NCBI GenBank assembly: GCA_007922305.1
Contig: ML677387.1
Location: 517,701 to 581,700, forward strand
DNA: 64,000 nucleotides
Source of the DNA: Dermatemys mawii
Taxonomy: Eukaryota; Chordata; Testudines; Dermatemydidae
Direction of reading: 5' to 3'
Positions 23,431-35,040 of this stretch are shown piece by piece (within the stretch, counting starts at the first letter, position 1; each line of letters starts with the position of its first letter). The notes beneath the pieces are model-generated. The model ran no database searches and was not told the DNA's origin. It worked only from the letters and a program-made list of their open reading frames with translations. The position numbers and the translations under genes were made by a program.

Positions 23431-23783
23431 CATAGGCCCCGACTCCGTGGGTGCTGCGGGGCTGAAGCACCCATGGGGAAAAATTGATGGGTGCAGAGCA
23501 CCCACGGGCAGCTCCCCGCCCCCCCGGCTCCCCCCTGCTCCTCCCCTGAGTGCACCGCCGGGTCCTGTTTCCCGCCCCGCTCCTAGTGCTTGCTGTGCGA
23601 AAGGGAGGGGAGAAGAGGGGAGGGGGGCAGGGCAGGGATTTGGGGAAGGGGTCCAATAGGGGCAGGGAGTTGGAGCTGAGACTTTGGGGAAGGGGTTGGA
23701 ATGGGAGTGGGGAAGGGGCGGAGTGGGGGCGGGGGCGGGGGGGTGCAAGCACCCAGCGGTGCCAGGGGAAGTTGGCGCCTATG
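23431..23783. mobile_element. GC-rich miniature transposon with GGCGCC-type ends
   Basis: The left end CATAGGCCCCGACTCCGTGG and right end GAAGTTGGCGCCTATG form inverted termini. Inside are the palindromic GGGTGCTGCGGGGC/AGCACCC blocks and a G-rich right half. I recognise it as a common turtle repeat. Four long open frames across it (for example 23236-23818) reflect its GC content. Confidence 0.65.
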
Positions 23784-24566
23784 GTGTCAGCGCAGAGCTG
23801 TGCCTGGGGAGCCTGCACTGCACTATCTGCCTCCAGCCTGTGCTCTCAGACCACCCAGGTGAATAAAGGGTTAACAAGAGTTTGAGTTCTTAATTAGCCC
23901 CCCTAGCTGCACCTGGAGGGTGACTCAGGCTTGATGTGGGGGGGAGGGGGAAGGGGCTCTGTGGGAAGGCACTTGGAAGAAGGCCTCAGGCATGGAATTA
24001 ACCCTGGGGCGGGGCCCAGGTACCAAAAGGCAGCCCGAGGGGCTGGCATTCAGCAAAGGAGGGGGGGCTGGGAGGGCCTAGGGAGAAGCACCGTCCACAG
24101 GGAAGCAGCACCAGGGACTTTGAGGTAGGAACTGGCCCAGGCAAAGTGCAGCCTGTCTGAAGGAGCAAACCCAAGCTGGTTAATATGGGGGCCAGGACCC
24201 CGAGAACAGAACAGGCCTGGGTTCCCCGACAGACCCTGAGTGAGGACTGTTGAGGCCTGGGTAGGGCTGAAAGATGGGCTGAGGAATAGCCAAAGGGTGA
24301 CAGAAAAACTCTGTTACTTTGGAAAGGTACCTGGGCCTAAACCAGGCCCTGTCCGGAGGGCTTGGCCAGAAGAGGCAGGCCCACCACAGGACCAGAGCGA
24401 CTCTCAGCAAGGGACACTAGAGCAGAGACACCTGCCATGTCCAGCCACATGTGGATGCTCCAGGGGTGAGTCTCTCTTTGTCACTGTCACTGTTGTGAAC
24501 AATAAAGTTCAGTTAATCAAGGGAGGGAAGCAGTTCCTCAGCTTGCACTGTCTCAAAGACTGAAGC
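23784..24566. other. Intergenic; possible old repeat
   Basis: A purine-rich stretch that ends near an AATAAAG at about 24500 and could be a decayed LTR. No matching ends or duplication were found, so no firm call is made. Confidence 0.25.
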
Positions 24567-25320
24567 AGAGTTCATAAGAACGGCCATACGTGGTCAGGCC
24601 AACAGTAGCTTGTCTTCTGACAGTGACCACTGCCAGGTGCCCCAGAGGGAATGAACAGAACAGGAAATCATCAAGTGATCCATCCCCTGTCGCCCATTCC
24701 CAGCTTCTGGCAAATAGAGGGGTATGGACACCCAGAGCATGGAGTCGCATCCCTGACCATTTTAACTAATAACCATTGATAGACCCATCCTCCGTGAACT
24801 TATGTCTATTTTTTGCCTTCACAACATCCCCTAGCAATGAGTGCCACAGGTTGACTCTGTTGTATGAAGAAGTTCTTCTTTGTGTTCTTTTTTAACTTGC
24901 TGAATATTAATTTCATTGGGTGACCTCTCTTCCTTGTGTTATATGAAGGGGTAAATAACACTTCCTTCTTCTCTTCCTCCACACCATTCATGATTTTATA
25001 AACTTCTATCATCTCCCCCTTTAGTCATCTTTTCTAAGTTAACCAGTTCCAGACTTTTTAATTTATCCTCAGATGGAAGCTGTTCCACACTTTGAATAAC
25101 TGTTGTTGTGCTTCTCTGTAATTTTTTCCCATTTCTAATATATCTTTTTAAAGATGGGGCAACCAGAACATTCATGGAATCTTCAAGTATGGGCGTACTT
25201 TGGGTTTATATAGTGGCTATGATATTTTCTCTGTTTCTTAGTGGTTTCTAACATTGTTTGCTTTTTTTTTATTACTGCTGCATATTGGGCAGATGTTTTC
25301 AGAGTACTATCTTCAATGAC

Positions 25321-25551
25321 TCAAAGATCTTTCTTGAGAGTGGTCACAGCTAATGTAGACCCCATCGTTTTGTATGTATAGCTGGGATTAAGTTTGCCAA
25401 TGTGCATTACTTTGCATTTATCAACATTGAATTTAATTTGCCAGTTTGTTGCCCAGTCACCCAGTTTTGTGAGATCCTTTTGCAACTCTTTGCAGTCTAC
25501 TTTGGACTTAACTATCTTGAGTAATTTTGTGTCATCTGCAGACTTTGCCAC
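25321..25551 (-). pseudogene. CR1 reverse transcriptase fragment
   Basis: A 76-codon open remnant of the LINE reverse transcriptase. It holds the ADD motif at residues 5-7, then the typical thumb-side sequence LTKLGDWATNWQIKFNVDKC and VMHIGKLNPSYTY. It lacks the remainder of the palm and all upstream domains in frame, so it is a dead copy. Confidence 0.85.
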
Positions 25552-26104
25552 CTCACTGTTTACTCCTTTTTTCAGAGTATTTGAATATGTTAAACAGCAC
25601 TGGTACAGATTCTTCAGGGACCCCCTATTTACCTCTCTCCTCTGTGAAAAGTGACCCTTTAGTCCTGCCCTTTTCCTGTTTTTAACCAGTTACTGATCCA
25701 TGAGAGGACCTTTCCTCTGGTCCCATGACCGCTTACTTTGCTTTAGAGCCTTTGGTGAGGGACCTTGTCAAAGGCTTTCTAAAAGTCTAGGTTCATTATA
25801 TCCAGTGGATCACCCTGGTCCATATGTTTGTTGACCCCCTCAAAGAATTCTAATAGATTTGTAAAGGGATATCATGTCTCAACAAAGATGTGTTGACTCT
25901 TCTTCAGCATGTCATTCATCTACGTGTCTGATAATTCTGTTGTTCTTTACGATCGTTTCAACCCATTTGCCTGATACTGAAGTTAGGCTCACTGGCCTGT
26001 AATTTCCAGGATCACCTATGGAGCTTTTTTAAATAAATAAATATATTGGTGTTACATAAGCTATCCGCCGGTCATTTTCTACAGAAACTGACTTAAGTGA
26101 CAGG

Positions 26105-26813
26105 TGTGACGGAGTCAGACCAGAAGGATATAGGAGAGTGCTGGAAGGCCGGTATATTAGTCTCAGGATGTGCAGGTCCCTGTTCCCTGGATAGCCAAAC
26201 AAAGGCTATTCCAGGCCAATCAAGACACCTGGGGCCAATTAAGAACCTTCTAGAAAGGAGTAGAAACAGCTAGCCTAACTGGGACACCTGAAGCCAATCA
26301 GGGACTGGCTGAAACCAGATAAAAACCTCCCAGTTAGTCAGGTGGGTGTGGGTGTCAGGAGCTGTGGAAGGAAGTTGTGCTGTTGGTGAGACTGAGTGGT
26401 GGACAACTTATCATACAGAAGGAAGGAGGTCCTGAGGTAAGGGTGGAGTTTGAAGAAGTGGAGACTGCTGTGGGGAAGTAGCCCAGGGAATTGTATTGTG
26501 TTTTGTGGATAAAAGGTCAGCCATCTTAGCTGATACTATTAGGGTCCCTGGGCTGGAGCCCAGAGTAGAGGGTGGGCCTGGGCTCCCCCGTTTCTGCCTC
26601 CCCTAATTAGTCTCTGAGATTGGGAGACAATAGAGACTGTGCCAGGAAGGATAGCTTCTCCTCACTGGTTTGTGATGAAAATGGCTCAATAGGCTGTGAC
26701 CTTGTCTCCAGAGAGAGAAGGGCTCCGTGGAGGGTCACAGTGAGCCGCTGAGGCTAGTAAAAATCCGCCAGGAAACGCAGGATCCACAAAGATAAGGACA
26801 GAGCTTTGTCACA
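26105..26813 (+). mobile_element. Solo LTR inside the CR1 copy (709 bp)
   Basis: Begins TGTGACGGAGTCAG and ends TTTGTCACA, so TGTGAC/GTCACA inverted termini. It is flanked by CAGG at 26101-26104 and 26814-26817 (possibly CAGGT). Removing it restores a continuous CR1 sequence (GACAGGTTACAT). No internal retroviral genes remain. A 4-bp duplication would fit a gammaretrovirus-like element, but the class is inferred. Confidence 0.75.
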
Positions 26814-26824
26814 CAGGTTACATA

Positions 26825-26950
26825 TCAGGGTGCTGGAACAATGTGTATAGTGGGGGTGCTGAGAGCCATTGAACCAAACTGTAAACCCCATATATAACAA
26901 AACCACTTCAAGCCAGAGGGTGCAGCCCCACCCCGAGTTCCAGCACCTAT
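26825..26950. mobile_element. hAT-like miniature transposon (126 bp)
   Basis: The ends TCAGGGTGCTGGAAC and GTTCCAGCACCTAT are near-perfect inverted repeats. Flanking 8-mers GTTACATA (26817-26824) and GTTACCTA (26951-26958) differ at one base, consistent with an 8-bp hAT target duplication. Non-coding. Confidence 0.75.
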
Positions 26951-27984
26951 GTTACCTACCACACTTAACATCTGCAGTTTTGTAACTAAGTTCCTTCAGA
27001 ACTCTTGGGTGAATACGGTCTGGCCCTTGTGACTTCTTACCTGTTTAATTTATCAATTGATTTTAAAACCTCCTTCTCTATTGACACTTCAGCCTGGGAC
27101 AGTTTTTCAGATTTGTCACCTAAAACGAATGATTCAGGTTTGGGAATCTCCCCCCACATCCTCTGCAGTGAAGACTGATGCAAAGAATTCTGCACAACAG
27201 CGAGGGTGAATAAAAATCAATGTTTTTTAAAAACAAAATAAAAAAATTGGATTTTTAATTTAAATAGGTTTTTTCCTAAAGAATCCAATCTAAAGATACA
27301 TTATAGCTCAAAGATATCTCCTCATGGAATAGGGATTATATATTCTAATTCTCTAGTATCAGATAATATATTCATGTAATGTTTAAGAAAAGTTTTGTAA
27401 ATGAGTTCCAATAGGTCATGGATTAGGGACCCAATCTTATGGGGTTTCAGGGGCTTCTGTATAAATTATTTAGATTAATCTTTCTATCTACCCAATGGGA
27501 CTCGGTGCTCAGTCTAGAAGATACGATCAGAGATGCTTAGTTTTGCAGTTCTCAAACTGTGGATTTGTGTCTCTAGAGGTAACATGCTTGTTAACAGCAG
27601 AAATGTTTAAAATAAATAAATAATATATAGAGATGAGAAATAAAAAACCTGAACCCTTTTGTCCCTCTGCAAATTTGTGTACACAGAGTCAATCTGTCAC
27701 CTCTCTCTAAAAGTGCAAAGTTTCAAAAAGTTCAGTGAATAGAAGATTGTTGGGGCGAAATAGACCTGGACAAGGAGAAGTCTGGAGATAAATGTGAGAA
27801 AGGAGGGACAGGCAATAGAAACAAAAGTGAAACTGTTTGAGAAGCATATGCCAGAAGTCTTGAAGTCTTTCTGAGTCTAGCCTTCATTGATTTGTAATCT
27901 CCCACACCATTCTCTCACTAGAAGGGAAAACCTATAATGGCAGCAGGCCTTAAAAGAGTTAAATTATAAACATTAAAAAAACAA

Positions 27985-28422
27985 ATGGGACAAGCACTAT
28001 TTCCAGCTCATTTTCTTGCAGATATTCTCAATACTCGATACCAGGGTCAAACCTTAACTGCTGAAGAAGAAGAGCTGGCTATGACATGGACGTCCAGCAA
28101 TCATCCCTCCATAATGACAACTATAATAAACTCAGAGCTAAGCATGAACCATTCAAGAGATATGTTTGCCGATGATGTTTTAAAGAAAGTCGCACCAGTG
28201 AACTGGTGGAAGTCATTTAAGGACTTTGATTCAGAGACCGTTGAAGTGATAATCTCACTTTTAACAGCAGCAGGTTCGTCTGCTGGTGTAGAAAGAATAT
28301 TTTCTTCCTTTGGACTAATACATTCCAAATTGAGAAATTATTTGGGATCTGAAAAAGCAGGAAAGCTTGGTTTTCTTTTCCAGATTATGAACAAACAGGA
28401 AAATGAAGGTGAAGATGACTGA
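27985..28422 (+). pseudogene. hAT transposase C-terminal fragment
   Basis: An open frame of 145 codons carrying the hAT C-terminal dimerisation region. It includes VNWWKSFKDFDSE (about residues 72-84), then AGSSAGVERIFSSFGLIHSK and LRNYLGSEKAGKLGF (about residues 95-130), the most conserved hAT block. The ATG is simply the first in the frame. The N-terminal zinc finger and catalytic core are missing or shattered upstream, so it is a dead transposase. Domesticated hAT genes keep the same block, but nothing here suggests a host exon. Confidence 0.85.
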
Positions 28423-28648
28423 GTTAGCTGCAGAAGCCAATATTTTAAGTTTCTCATGTAGACCTGGCTGACATAATGGATTTAATTTTTGGTTTTCTCT
28501 TTAAAAAAATATTTTATTTAACTATTTAAGTTGAAAACAATTTTAACAAAAACAAACCTGAGAATGTTTAACTAAATTCAAAAATGCTTATGCTTCTTGT
28601 TAAAATATTATGTTTGCTGTTGAAGAAAAAAAATCCAAAATACATAAC

Positions 28649-29032
28649 TGTGACAAGTAGGGAGAACGGTGGGCATAACTCTTGAGGCTAAGCTACTCTG
28701 ACCTGGAAACCTGGAGCTGTAACCGGAGATGGAAGGGGAGGGGAGTTGACACCTTGGGGCTGGCAAGGGAACAAAGGGCAGGCAGACGTTGGAGTTTTTT
28801 GAAAAGGGGTTAGACGCTGGCTGGGGAAGAGGAGGGAGCCCGGATTCGGGGTCTCATCTCCCTGCCCCCCAGAAGGGCCGGGCCAAGGGGGCCTGTTTGT
28901 ACTGACAGCTCTAAGTTGGATTGTGTGCCTGGCATCTCAAATAAACCTTCTGATCTACTGGCTGGCTAAGAATCACTGTGAATCCCAGGAAGTGGGGGGT
29001 GTGGGAACGGGACTCCCCCACCCCCCGTGACA
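28649..29032 (+). mobile_element. Solo LTR inside the hAT element (384 bp)
   Basis: TGTGACAAGTAGGG to CCCGTGACA, flanked by a perfect 5-bp duplication ATAAC (28644-28648 and 29033-29037). It carries an AATAAA at 28940-28945 in the LTR sense. No internal region remains, so it arose by LTR-LTR recombination. Confidence 0.85.
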
Positions 29033-30246
29033 ATAACGTTGTTGGTTTAGCTAAATAAAACAATTTAAATGTCTGTCTGGTGATGTTCTCCTCCCAATAT
29101 AGCATGGCAAGAGAATTCTCCAAATATTAATGATTAACCTGTTGAATTAGAGACGTTTATGAAGTCATTGGGAGGTAAACTATCTGCTTCAATTCCCTTT
29201 GGTAAATGAAATAACCAAAATAATTCATTTTCTGATAGAGCTGTAAAACTAATCTGAAAAGTTTTCAAAATAAATCACTTAAAAATGTACAGAGTGTGCC
29301 TTCTAAAAATGAAACCTACATCTATCTCTGAGTTGCGAAGAATATGTATTAAGGTTATAACAACCAATAAGAATGCACTTTTATGTAGAAATCCATGATT
29401 AAATCGAGTCTTCCTGAGTAGTGATTTAAGTCAAATCCACCCTGACAACAGCCCCGTCTTCTATGAGTGCTCCCTTAGCATCGTTGTTGTCTAGTCTAGT
29501 GGTCTTGCTGCTTCTTGATCAGGTTTCTTGCTTCTGATGTACTTTAAAAAATTGCTGTTAGTTTTTGTGTCTTTTTGCTAGTTGCTCCTCAAATTCTTTG
29601 TTGGCCTGCCTAATTATTCTTTTACAATTGACTTGCCAGAGTTTAATAATCCTTTCTGTTTTCTTCAGTAGGATTTGACCTCCAATTTTTAAAAGATGTC
29701 TTTTTGTCTCTAACCCCCTCTTTTACTCTGTTTAGCCATGGTGGCATTTTGTCCTCTTACTGTCTGTTTATTTGGAGTACGTGTATATAAGATATTTCCA
29801 TGCAGCTTGCACGTGTTTCACTCTTGTGACTGTTCATTTTAATTCCCATCTAACTAGCCGCCTCATTTTTGTGTAGTTCCCCTTTCAGAAGATAAATGCT
29901 ACTGTGTTTGGTTTCTATGATATTTCCCCCCGTACAGGGATGTTACATCATGGTTGCTATTACTGAGTGGTTCATCTCTGTTCACCTCCTGGACCAGATC
30001 CTGTGCATCACTTAGGACTAAATCAGGACTTGCTTCTCCCTTTGTGGGTGGAAGACTAGCTTCCCCAAGAAGCAGCCCTTAAGGGTGCCTAGAAATGTTA
30101 TTGCTGCATCCTGTCCTAGTCAATGAGGAGAGTTGAAATCTGCCATTATTACTGGGGTTTTCTGGTTTTGGAACCTCTCGCCTCCCTGAGCATTTTGCAG
30201 TCCCCATTAGATCCTCTCGGTGGGGTAATATATTGCCACGGCTAAA

Positions 30247-32756
30247 CTGATTCACTGCAAAACTCCTCTGGGCACCTCAGCAGCACCCCATTGCTGCATC
30301 AAGCTCTGCTGCTGTCACAGGGGATATTTCCCCTGCTGTCCAGCTGGTCTCTCGTGAGCTGTGCCAGGCAGCAGTCGGCTGGATCACCCGAAGGGGGAGT
30401 GGAGCTGTTATCCCAGCACCTTCCTTTCCCCTGGGTCCAAGAGAAACAGCAGGAAGAGAGAGTCGATTTATTTATCTGCCCCAAAGGCCCCAGCCAGCGT
30501 TCTGAGCCCCCGGCGCTGGTTTGAAGCTACCAGGCAGGGGCGTTACAAATCAGAAATCAGCCAAAGTAGCCACCCATCTCTGTCCTTCCACCAGTCTGCA
30601 GCTAGCCAAGCCAGCTGGCTCTCTCCACTGTCCCAGCCCCCGCCCTGCTGCTCAGATGAGTGAGCTTTGCAGTGTGCCCAGCAGGTCCACAGGTCTAGCC
30701 CATTTTGCAGCCGAAGGGGGCCAGGGAAACGGGGCCATGGCTCTGCCAGCAGCAGAGGGCTGGGACGCTGCGCACAGACTTAGAATTAACCCCAGGTCAG
30801 ACTAAGGGCTCAAGAGGCTGTGGTCCGATACCTTCTATGTTACTGTGGGTTAGAAGTGCATGGGCCTGGACCAAACCATGATCCTACCTGATGCTGCACC
30901 CATCCCCAGAGACCACGAGGGAGAAGAGGGTAGGGCAGGTTAGCTGGTTCTTCCCACCCCTCCCTCTTTGGAGTCTCTGCTTTGTGGGTAATAAAAGCCG
31001 AGTGTTCTGCGAGTGTCCAGAGCCTTGGGAAGCTGGCCCTGATGAGAACTGACGCGACCCGATGCTCCACGCGAAGGTGCTGCAGTGGAGAACTGGCCCT
31101 GTCTGGGTGCCTAGCGGTGCACTAGCTTCTGAAGAGCCACTTCTGCAGGGCGGGCAGGCCCAAGGTCCAGGAGGTCCCAAGTCTGAAACTAGTATGAATG
31201 GCAGTGGAATGTGGATCACCCGCCTCCCAAATTTGGTGGGGAGGAGGGCAGCAGAAACCCAGATGCCTTTCTCTGCAGAGCGGGTAAATGCATTGGAGAT
31301 TCTAGCTACAAAGGTTCACCAGGACAATTCACCACGTCCGTTACATGGACAAGTTCTGTCATAATAAACTCTTCACACTGACTAAGCCGGGGGAGCTGCG
31401 GGGAGAATGGGGTCTGCTGCTCGTTTTTAATGGCTGGCCGACTCTGAATGGCCTGGCTGCTCTGCATTTCCTGCTAGCTGCAAGACTCTTCAGCAGCCTT
31501 TGTTGCGGGGGACCCAGGGGCTTTTGACAATCCCTCAGTTACACAGGGTGAGAGGCCACTGCTGGGCACGGGAGACTCCCTGGGACTAGGGCCCGATCCA
31601 CCTCCCGCACATCTCTTGTTCCTGTGCGGGGAGACTTGTCCTGCTTTTACACATGCTAATATAGACATCGGAAAGCCATAGTGCTTCTCCAACATATACA
31701 CAGAGAGGGAGAGAGAGTTAACGCTAAAAAGATGTCAGCCAGATAACCTAATCTTCCCACTGCATTACCTCAGTTCCAAACTTTTCCACGGGCTCCGGCC
31801 GTATTAATTTCAGCAAATTAATTTTCCTTCACAAAAGCTCTGGGTTAGTTTGGGATTAAGGCCTTTTGCAGAGTTCATTTTTTTCCCAAGCTGCCTTGTT
31901 TTGCCATAATGTTTAGCTGCCTGGTTGTACAGGAATTTAATCTCCCTGCTCCTCCAGCAGTTCTGTTCTCTGCTTTAGTGCAGATTGATGATGGAAGATA
32001 GCAGTGGGCCTTTCTGCTTCCATTTAACATGTCAGCAGGAAAAGCCATCTGTCTGCAATTATGGGGATGGCCGAATTGAAGGATCAGCATGGCAGATTGT
32101 AGAAAATGATAGGAAACCGGTATCAATTCGTAACTCCTCGTGTCATACAGAGGAATATATTTTATTGGAAAGAATTCGTCTTTTTTACAAACTTAAGGAA
32201 TACGCCTTGAGATGACTATCCTGAGAGAACGCCCCGTGCTCCCAGAGTGGGGTCACGCGCTCTCTGTCACGGGGCTGCAGCAGCGGCTTTGGACATGTTT
32301 TCTGATCAGTTTTGGTTTCATACAGCACCTTTAAAGCCCCGCTCCCTGGCAGAGAGTCAATGCCAAACACATCAGGAAGCCAGCCTGAGAACTGCTCCAA
32401 CCCACTGACGCCTCACCCTGGCGTACATGGGAGTGAACCAAAGGGTCGACTGGCAGCTGGCAGAATGGACCAGGGGCCAGAACCAGGCTGGCCTTCAGGA
32501 ACCACGTGGGGTTTTAAAAGCAGGATGAGCCTGGCCTTTCGAGAGATGGAGCTTTGGTCTTTTTTTTCCCCGTAGTGATTAAAAATGGGTATTGGAGAAA
32601 GGTGCCAAATGGACAGCTCACCCCACTGCCTGGGAACAAGCACCAGCAATGCGAGATCCCTGTCCCCTCCCTCCTGCTGCTCAAGGATCCGTGTCTCTTG
32701 GAGAGAGCAGAGCTCAGTCTCCATGGTGCTTTCAGAGCATGTCTGGCCTGTGCTGG
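30247..32756. other. Intergenic, no gene seen
   Basis: Mixed-composition unique DNA. An AT-rich segment at about 31740-31990 is repeat-free. No exon is supported. Confidence 0.4.
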
Positions 32757-32935
32757 CTGGAGTTGGCCTAATATCCAATTTAGATCTCCCCCACTGCAAC
32801 TTGAGACCATTACTCCTTGTTCTGTCATCTGGTACCACTGAGAACAATCTGGGTCCATCCTCTTTGGAACCCCCTTTCAGACAGTGGAAAGCAGCTATCA
32901 AACCCCCCCTCACTCTTCTCTTCTGCAGACTAATT
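32757..32935 (-). mobile_element. CR1 LINE 3' fragment, antisense
   Basis: Contains CTGCAACTTGAGACCATTAC, TTGTTCTGTCATCTGGTACC and AAAGCAGCTATCAAAC, the reverse complement of the same CR1 segment seen at 18255-18624. It is joined directly to a miniature transposon piece. Confidence 0.9.
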
Positions 32936-33008
32936 ATAGGAGCCCATATTAAAAAAATCCCCAAATATTGGGACTGTCCCTATAAAATCAGGACATCTGG
33001 TCACCCTA
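32936..33008 (+). mobile_element. TAGGGTGACC miniature transposon, copy D (right half)
   Basis: Only the right half remains: GGACTGTCCCTATAAAATC, then GGACATCTGGTCACCCTA. Confidence 0.75.
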
Positions 33009-34927
33009 CTCACCATCTCCTTCTCTTCCCGAGCTCTGTGAACCTCAGTCTCTGGTTCCCAATTTCATTTCCTTTTTACTAAAACCCGAAAGGATTAAAG
33101 TGCCTGAAATCAAACAGAACGCTGCGTTTGATCTGAAAACGAGGTTTTTCCAGACTTTTCGAGTTGCCAGAATTCTGGCAGAGGTTGGGTTTCGGGCTCT
33201 CCCAGAGTGATTTCAGAACTGTTGGCTCACTCAAAATGGAGCCATGCGCCCAGTGGTATTGCTTCCCTCTGCAGGTCATGCATGGGGGAGACTCACCCCT
33301 TGGGCCGGGGGGAGCTCACTTTCCTGGTTAGTCTCCTCCCCCACCCCATTTCTAGGAGGTGCAGGGAGCTCTTGAGCCAGGCTGAGTAAAAGAGTTTCTA
33401 CGGTTCCTCCCTGCGGACCTGCCAGCTCTCCTCCTGCTCTTTGAAGGCCATGCCCAGGCTGGCTGCAGGCTGCATTGCACGTTTGCGCGGTAGTGTCTGA
33501 CTGTCTCCCACAAGTCAATTAGAACAAAGAGAATTAATTGTAGGGATCTGGGGCTACAGGGGCTGGAGTGGCTCAGATGTGTTCAGCAGGGACTGTCTGC
33601 CTAATGCTGCTGTAGGCCAGAAATACCGTCCTGGCCATTTCCTAGACAAGTCTCCGCACTGCTGCTTCCATTCCTTAGTTAAAAGAAGGGATTCCTGGTG
33701 CCTGCCAGGCTCTTTGTGGGTACTTTTGAGGGTACTCTCCAGATTCCTACATCATGGCAAAGCTCCACGTTGTGGAGTCTCCTTGGACCAGTCCTTACAC
33801 GTCATGCATGTTCTGCTGGTGTGAGGGGAGGTCTTCTCAGTTCTAGCTCAAGGGAAAGTCCAGGTGTGTTGAACTGGACCACGTGTATGTGACTGCTCTG
33901 CTGTTGCTGGCTGTGTGACTGCGTCTCCCTGGGGAGCTGACTCAGGTTGCCTGTGAGAGCTAGACACCAAGCCTGCCATGCTTACGATCGGAATGCAGCA
34001 TTAGGCTGTTAATAAGAATCTCTCCCCTGTTTCACATCTGCAGGAGACGGGTCTGCTAAGGAAGCCACGTGAAAGGCTAAAGTCCGACACGTGGGCCCAC
34101 GTGCATAAACAGATACAGTTGCGTACTAAATCGGTGAGCGCTGTTACTGCAGCCGTGCTGTAAAGCAAGTGAGTGCCCAGTCTGGGGGAACAGCCCTTGG
34201 TTTCTGACCGTTCTGGGGATGGATTTCCTATGGGAAAGGCGTGTGTGGAACGTGTAGAGGTCGCCCACCCAGGAGAATACAGCTGCATCTTAGCTAAAAG
34301 CAGGGGACAGTAGGCAATACTGTCTGGTCATATGTTTCCATAGCTCAAACAACAAGTCCTATGCAGACCCTTTGTATGGGATTGGTTATAAGAACCTCTT
34401 AGCTCCCTATGCTTCAAGCCAAAGCACTGCAGAGAATTCACCTTGTTTTCAGAGCTCTGAAAGGCTGGGCACTCCATGAGCACTGCTCATCTGCATGCGT
34501 TCCCTTTTCAGTGGGCTGCTTGGATCTGCTCCCAGCGGGTTTCCATCCAGAGGAGAGGGAACAAGAATCCTTCTTCTCAAAGAGAAGAGGAAACTCGCTG
34601 CAGCCAGGACTGGGGGAGAAGGCGCTTCGCTGCCTGGAAGAGGGAGAAAGGGGACGAGGTCTCCCAGAACCCCCTCTGCTGGTGCAAAGACTGCAAAGCT
34701 GGAGAGAGTTTGGTCAGAGAACGATGTGTTAGGCTGAGGAATCCGCTCTGGGGTTCAGTCAGGACGTTCTAGAAAATAGAGCCACTCTCTCCTGGAAAAT
34801 GGGGGATTTTTAGGATGCACATGGCAGCATCTGGTTGAGTGAGTGGATATCGTTGCTTTGCCAAAGCACCTGTCCACGCTCGGGTTGTAAACCTGCTCTG
34901 GACCCTGGGCTAATGCAAGCACCACCC
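33009..34927. other. Intergenic, no gene seen
   Basis: No coding exon or repeat recognised. Confidence 0.4.
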
Positions 34928-35040
34928 AAGGTGACCAGATAGCAAGTGTGAAAAATCAGGATGGGGTATAGGCCTCTATATAAGAAAAAGCCCCAAATGT
35001 CATGACTGTCCCTATAAAGTTGAGACATCTAGTCACTCTA
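34928..35040 (+). mobile_element. TAGGGTGACC miniature transposon, copy E
   Basis: AAGGTGACCAGATAGCAAGT to CATCTAGTCACTCTA. Both terminal repeats are slightly mutated; 113 bp. Confidence 0.8.

Larger units (their letters stand above)
27202..29444 (+). mobile_element. hAT DNA transposon, decayed, 2.2 kb
   Basis: Flanked by a perfect 8-bp duplication ACAACAGC (27194-27201 and 29445-29452). Ends are GAGGGTGAATAAAAATCA on the left and TGATTTAAGTCAAATCCACCCTG on the right, which pair as hAT-type CAGGGTG termini with a first-base change on the left. A transposase remnant lies at 27985-28422, and a solo LTR (28649-29032) interrupts the 3' part. It sits inside the CR1 copy. Confidence 0.9.
24567..30246 (-). 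mobile_element. Antisense CR1-type LINE, interrupted by four insertions
   Basis: On the minus strand, the sequence from 30246 down to 24567 follows the CR1 second ORF and 3' end in order: endonuclease-side sequence (about 30246-29453), reverse transcriptase (about 27190-25300) and 3' end (25012-24567). The clearest coding remnant is at 25321-25551 (minus), with SADDTKLL, the CR1 version of the reverse transcriptase FADD catalytic motif, followed by LTKLGDWATNWQIKFN. Another remnant at 24806-25012 reads MIEVYKIMNGVEEEK. Frameshifts and stops are many. Removing the later insertions leaves about 2.6 kb of LINE. Confidence 0.9.

Noticed and set aside
23236..23818. Proline-rich minus-strand frames of 164-170 codons
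   Set aside because: They coincide with the GC-rich miniature transposon at 23431-23783.
23870..24530. Possible LTR ending near AATAAAG at 24500
   Set aside because: No TG...CA termini with a matching duplication could be found.
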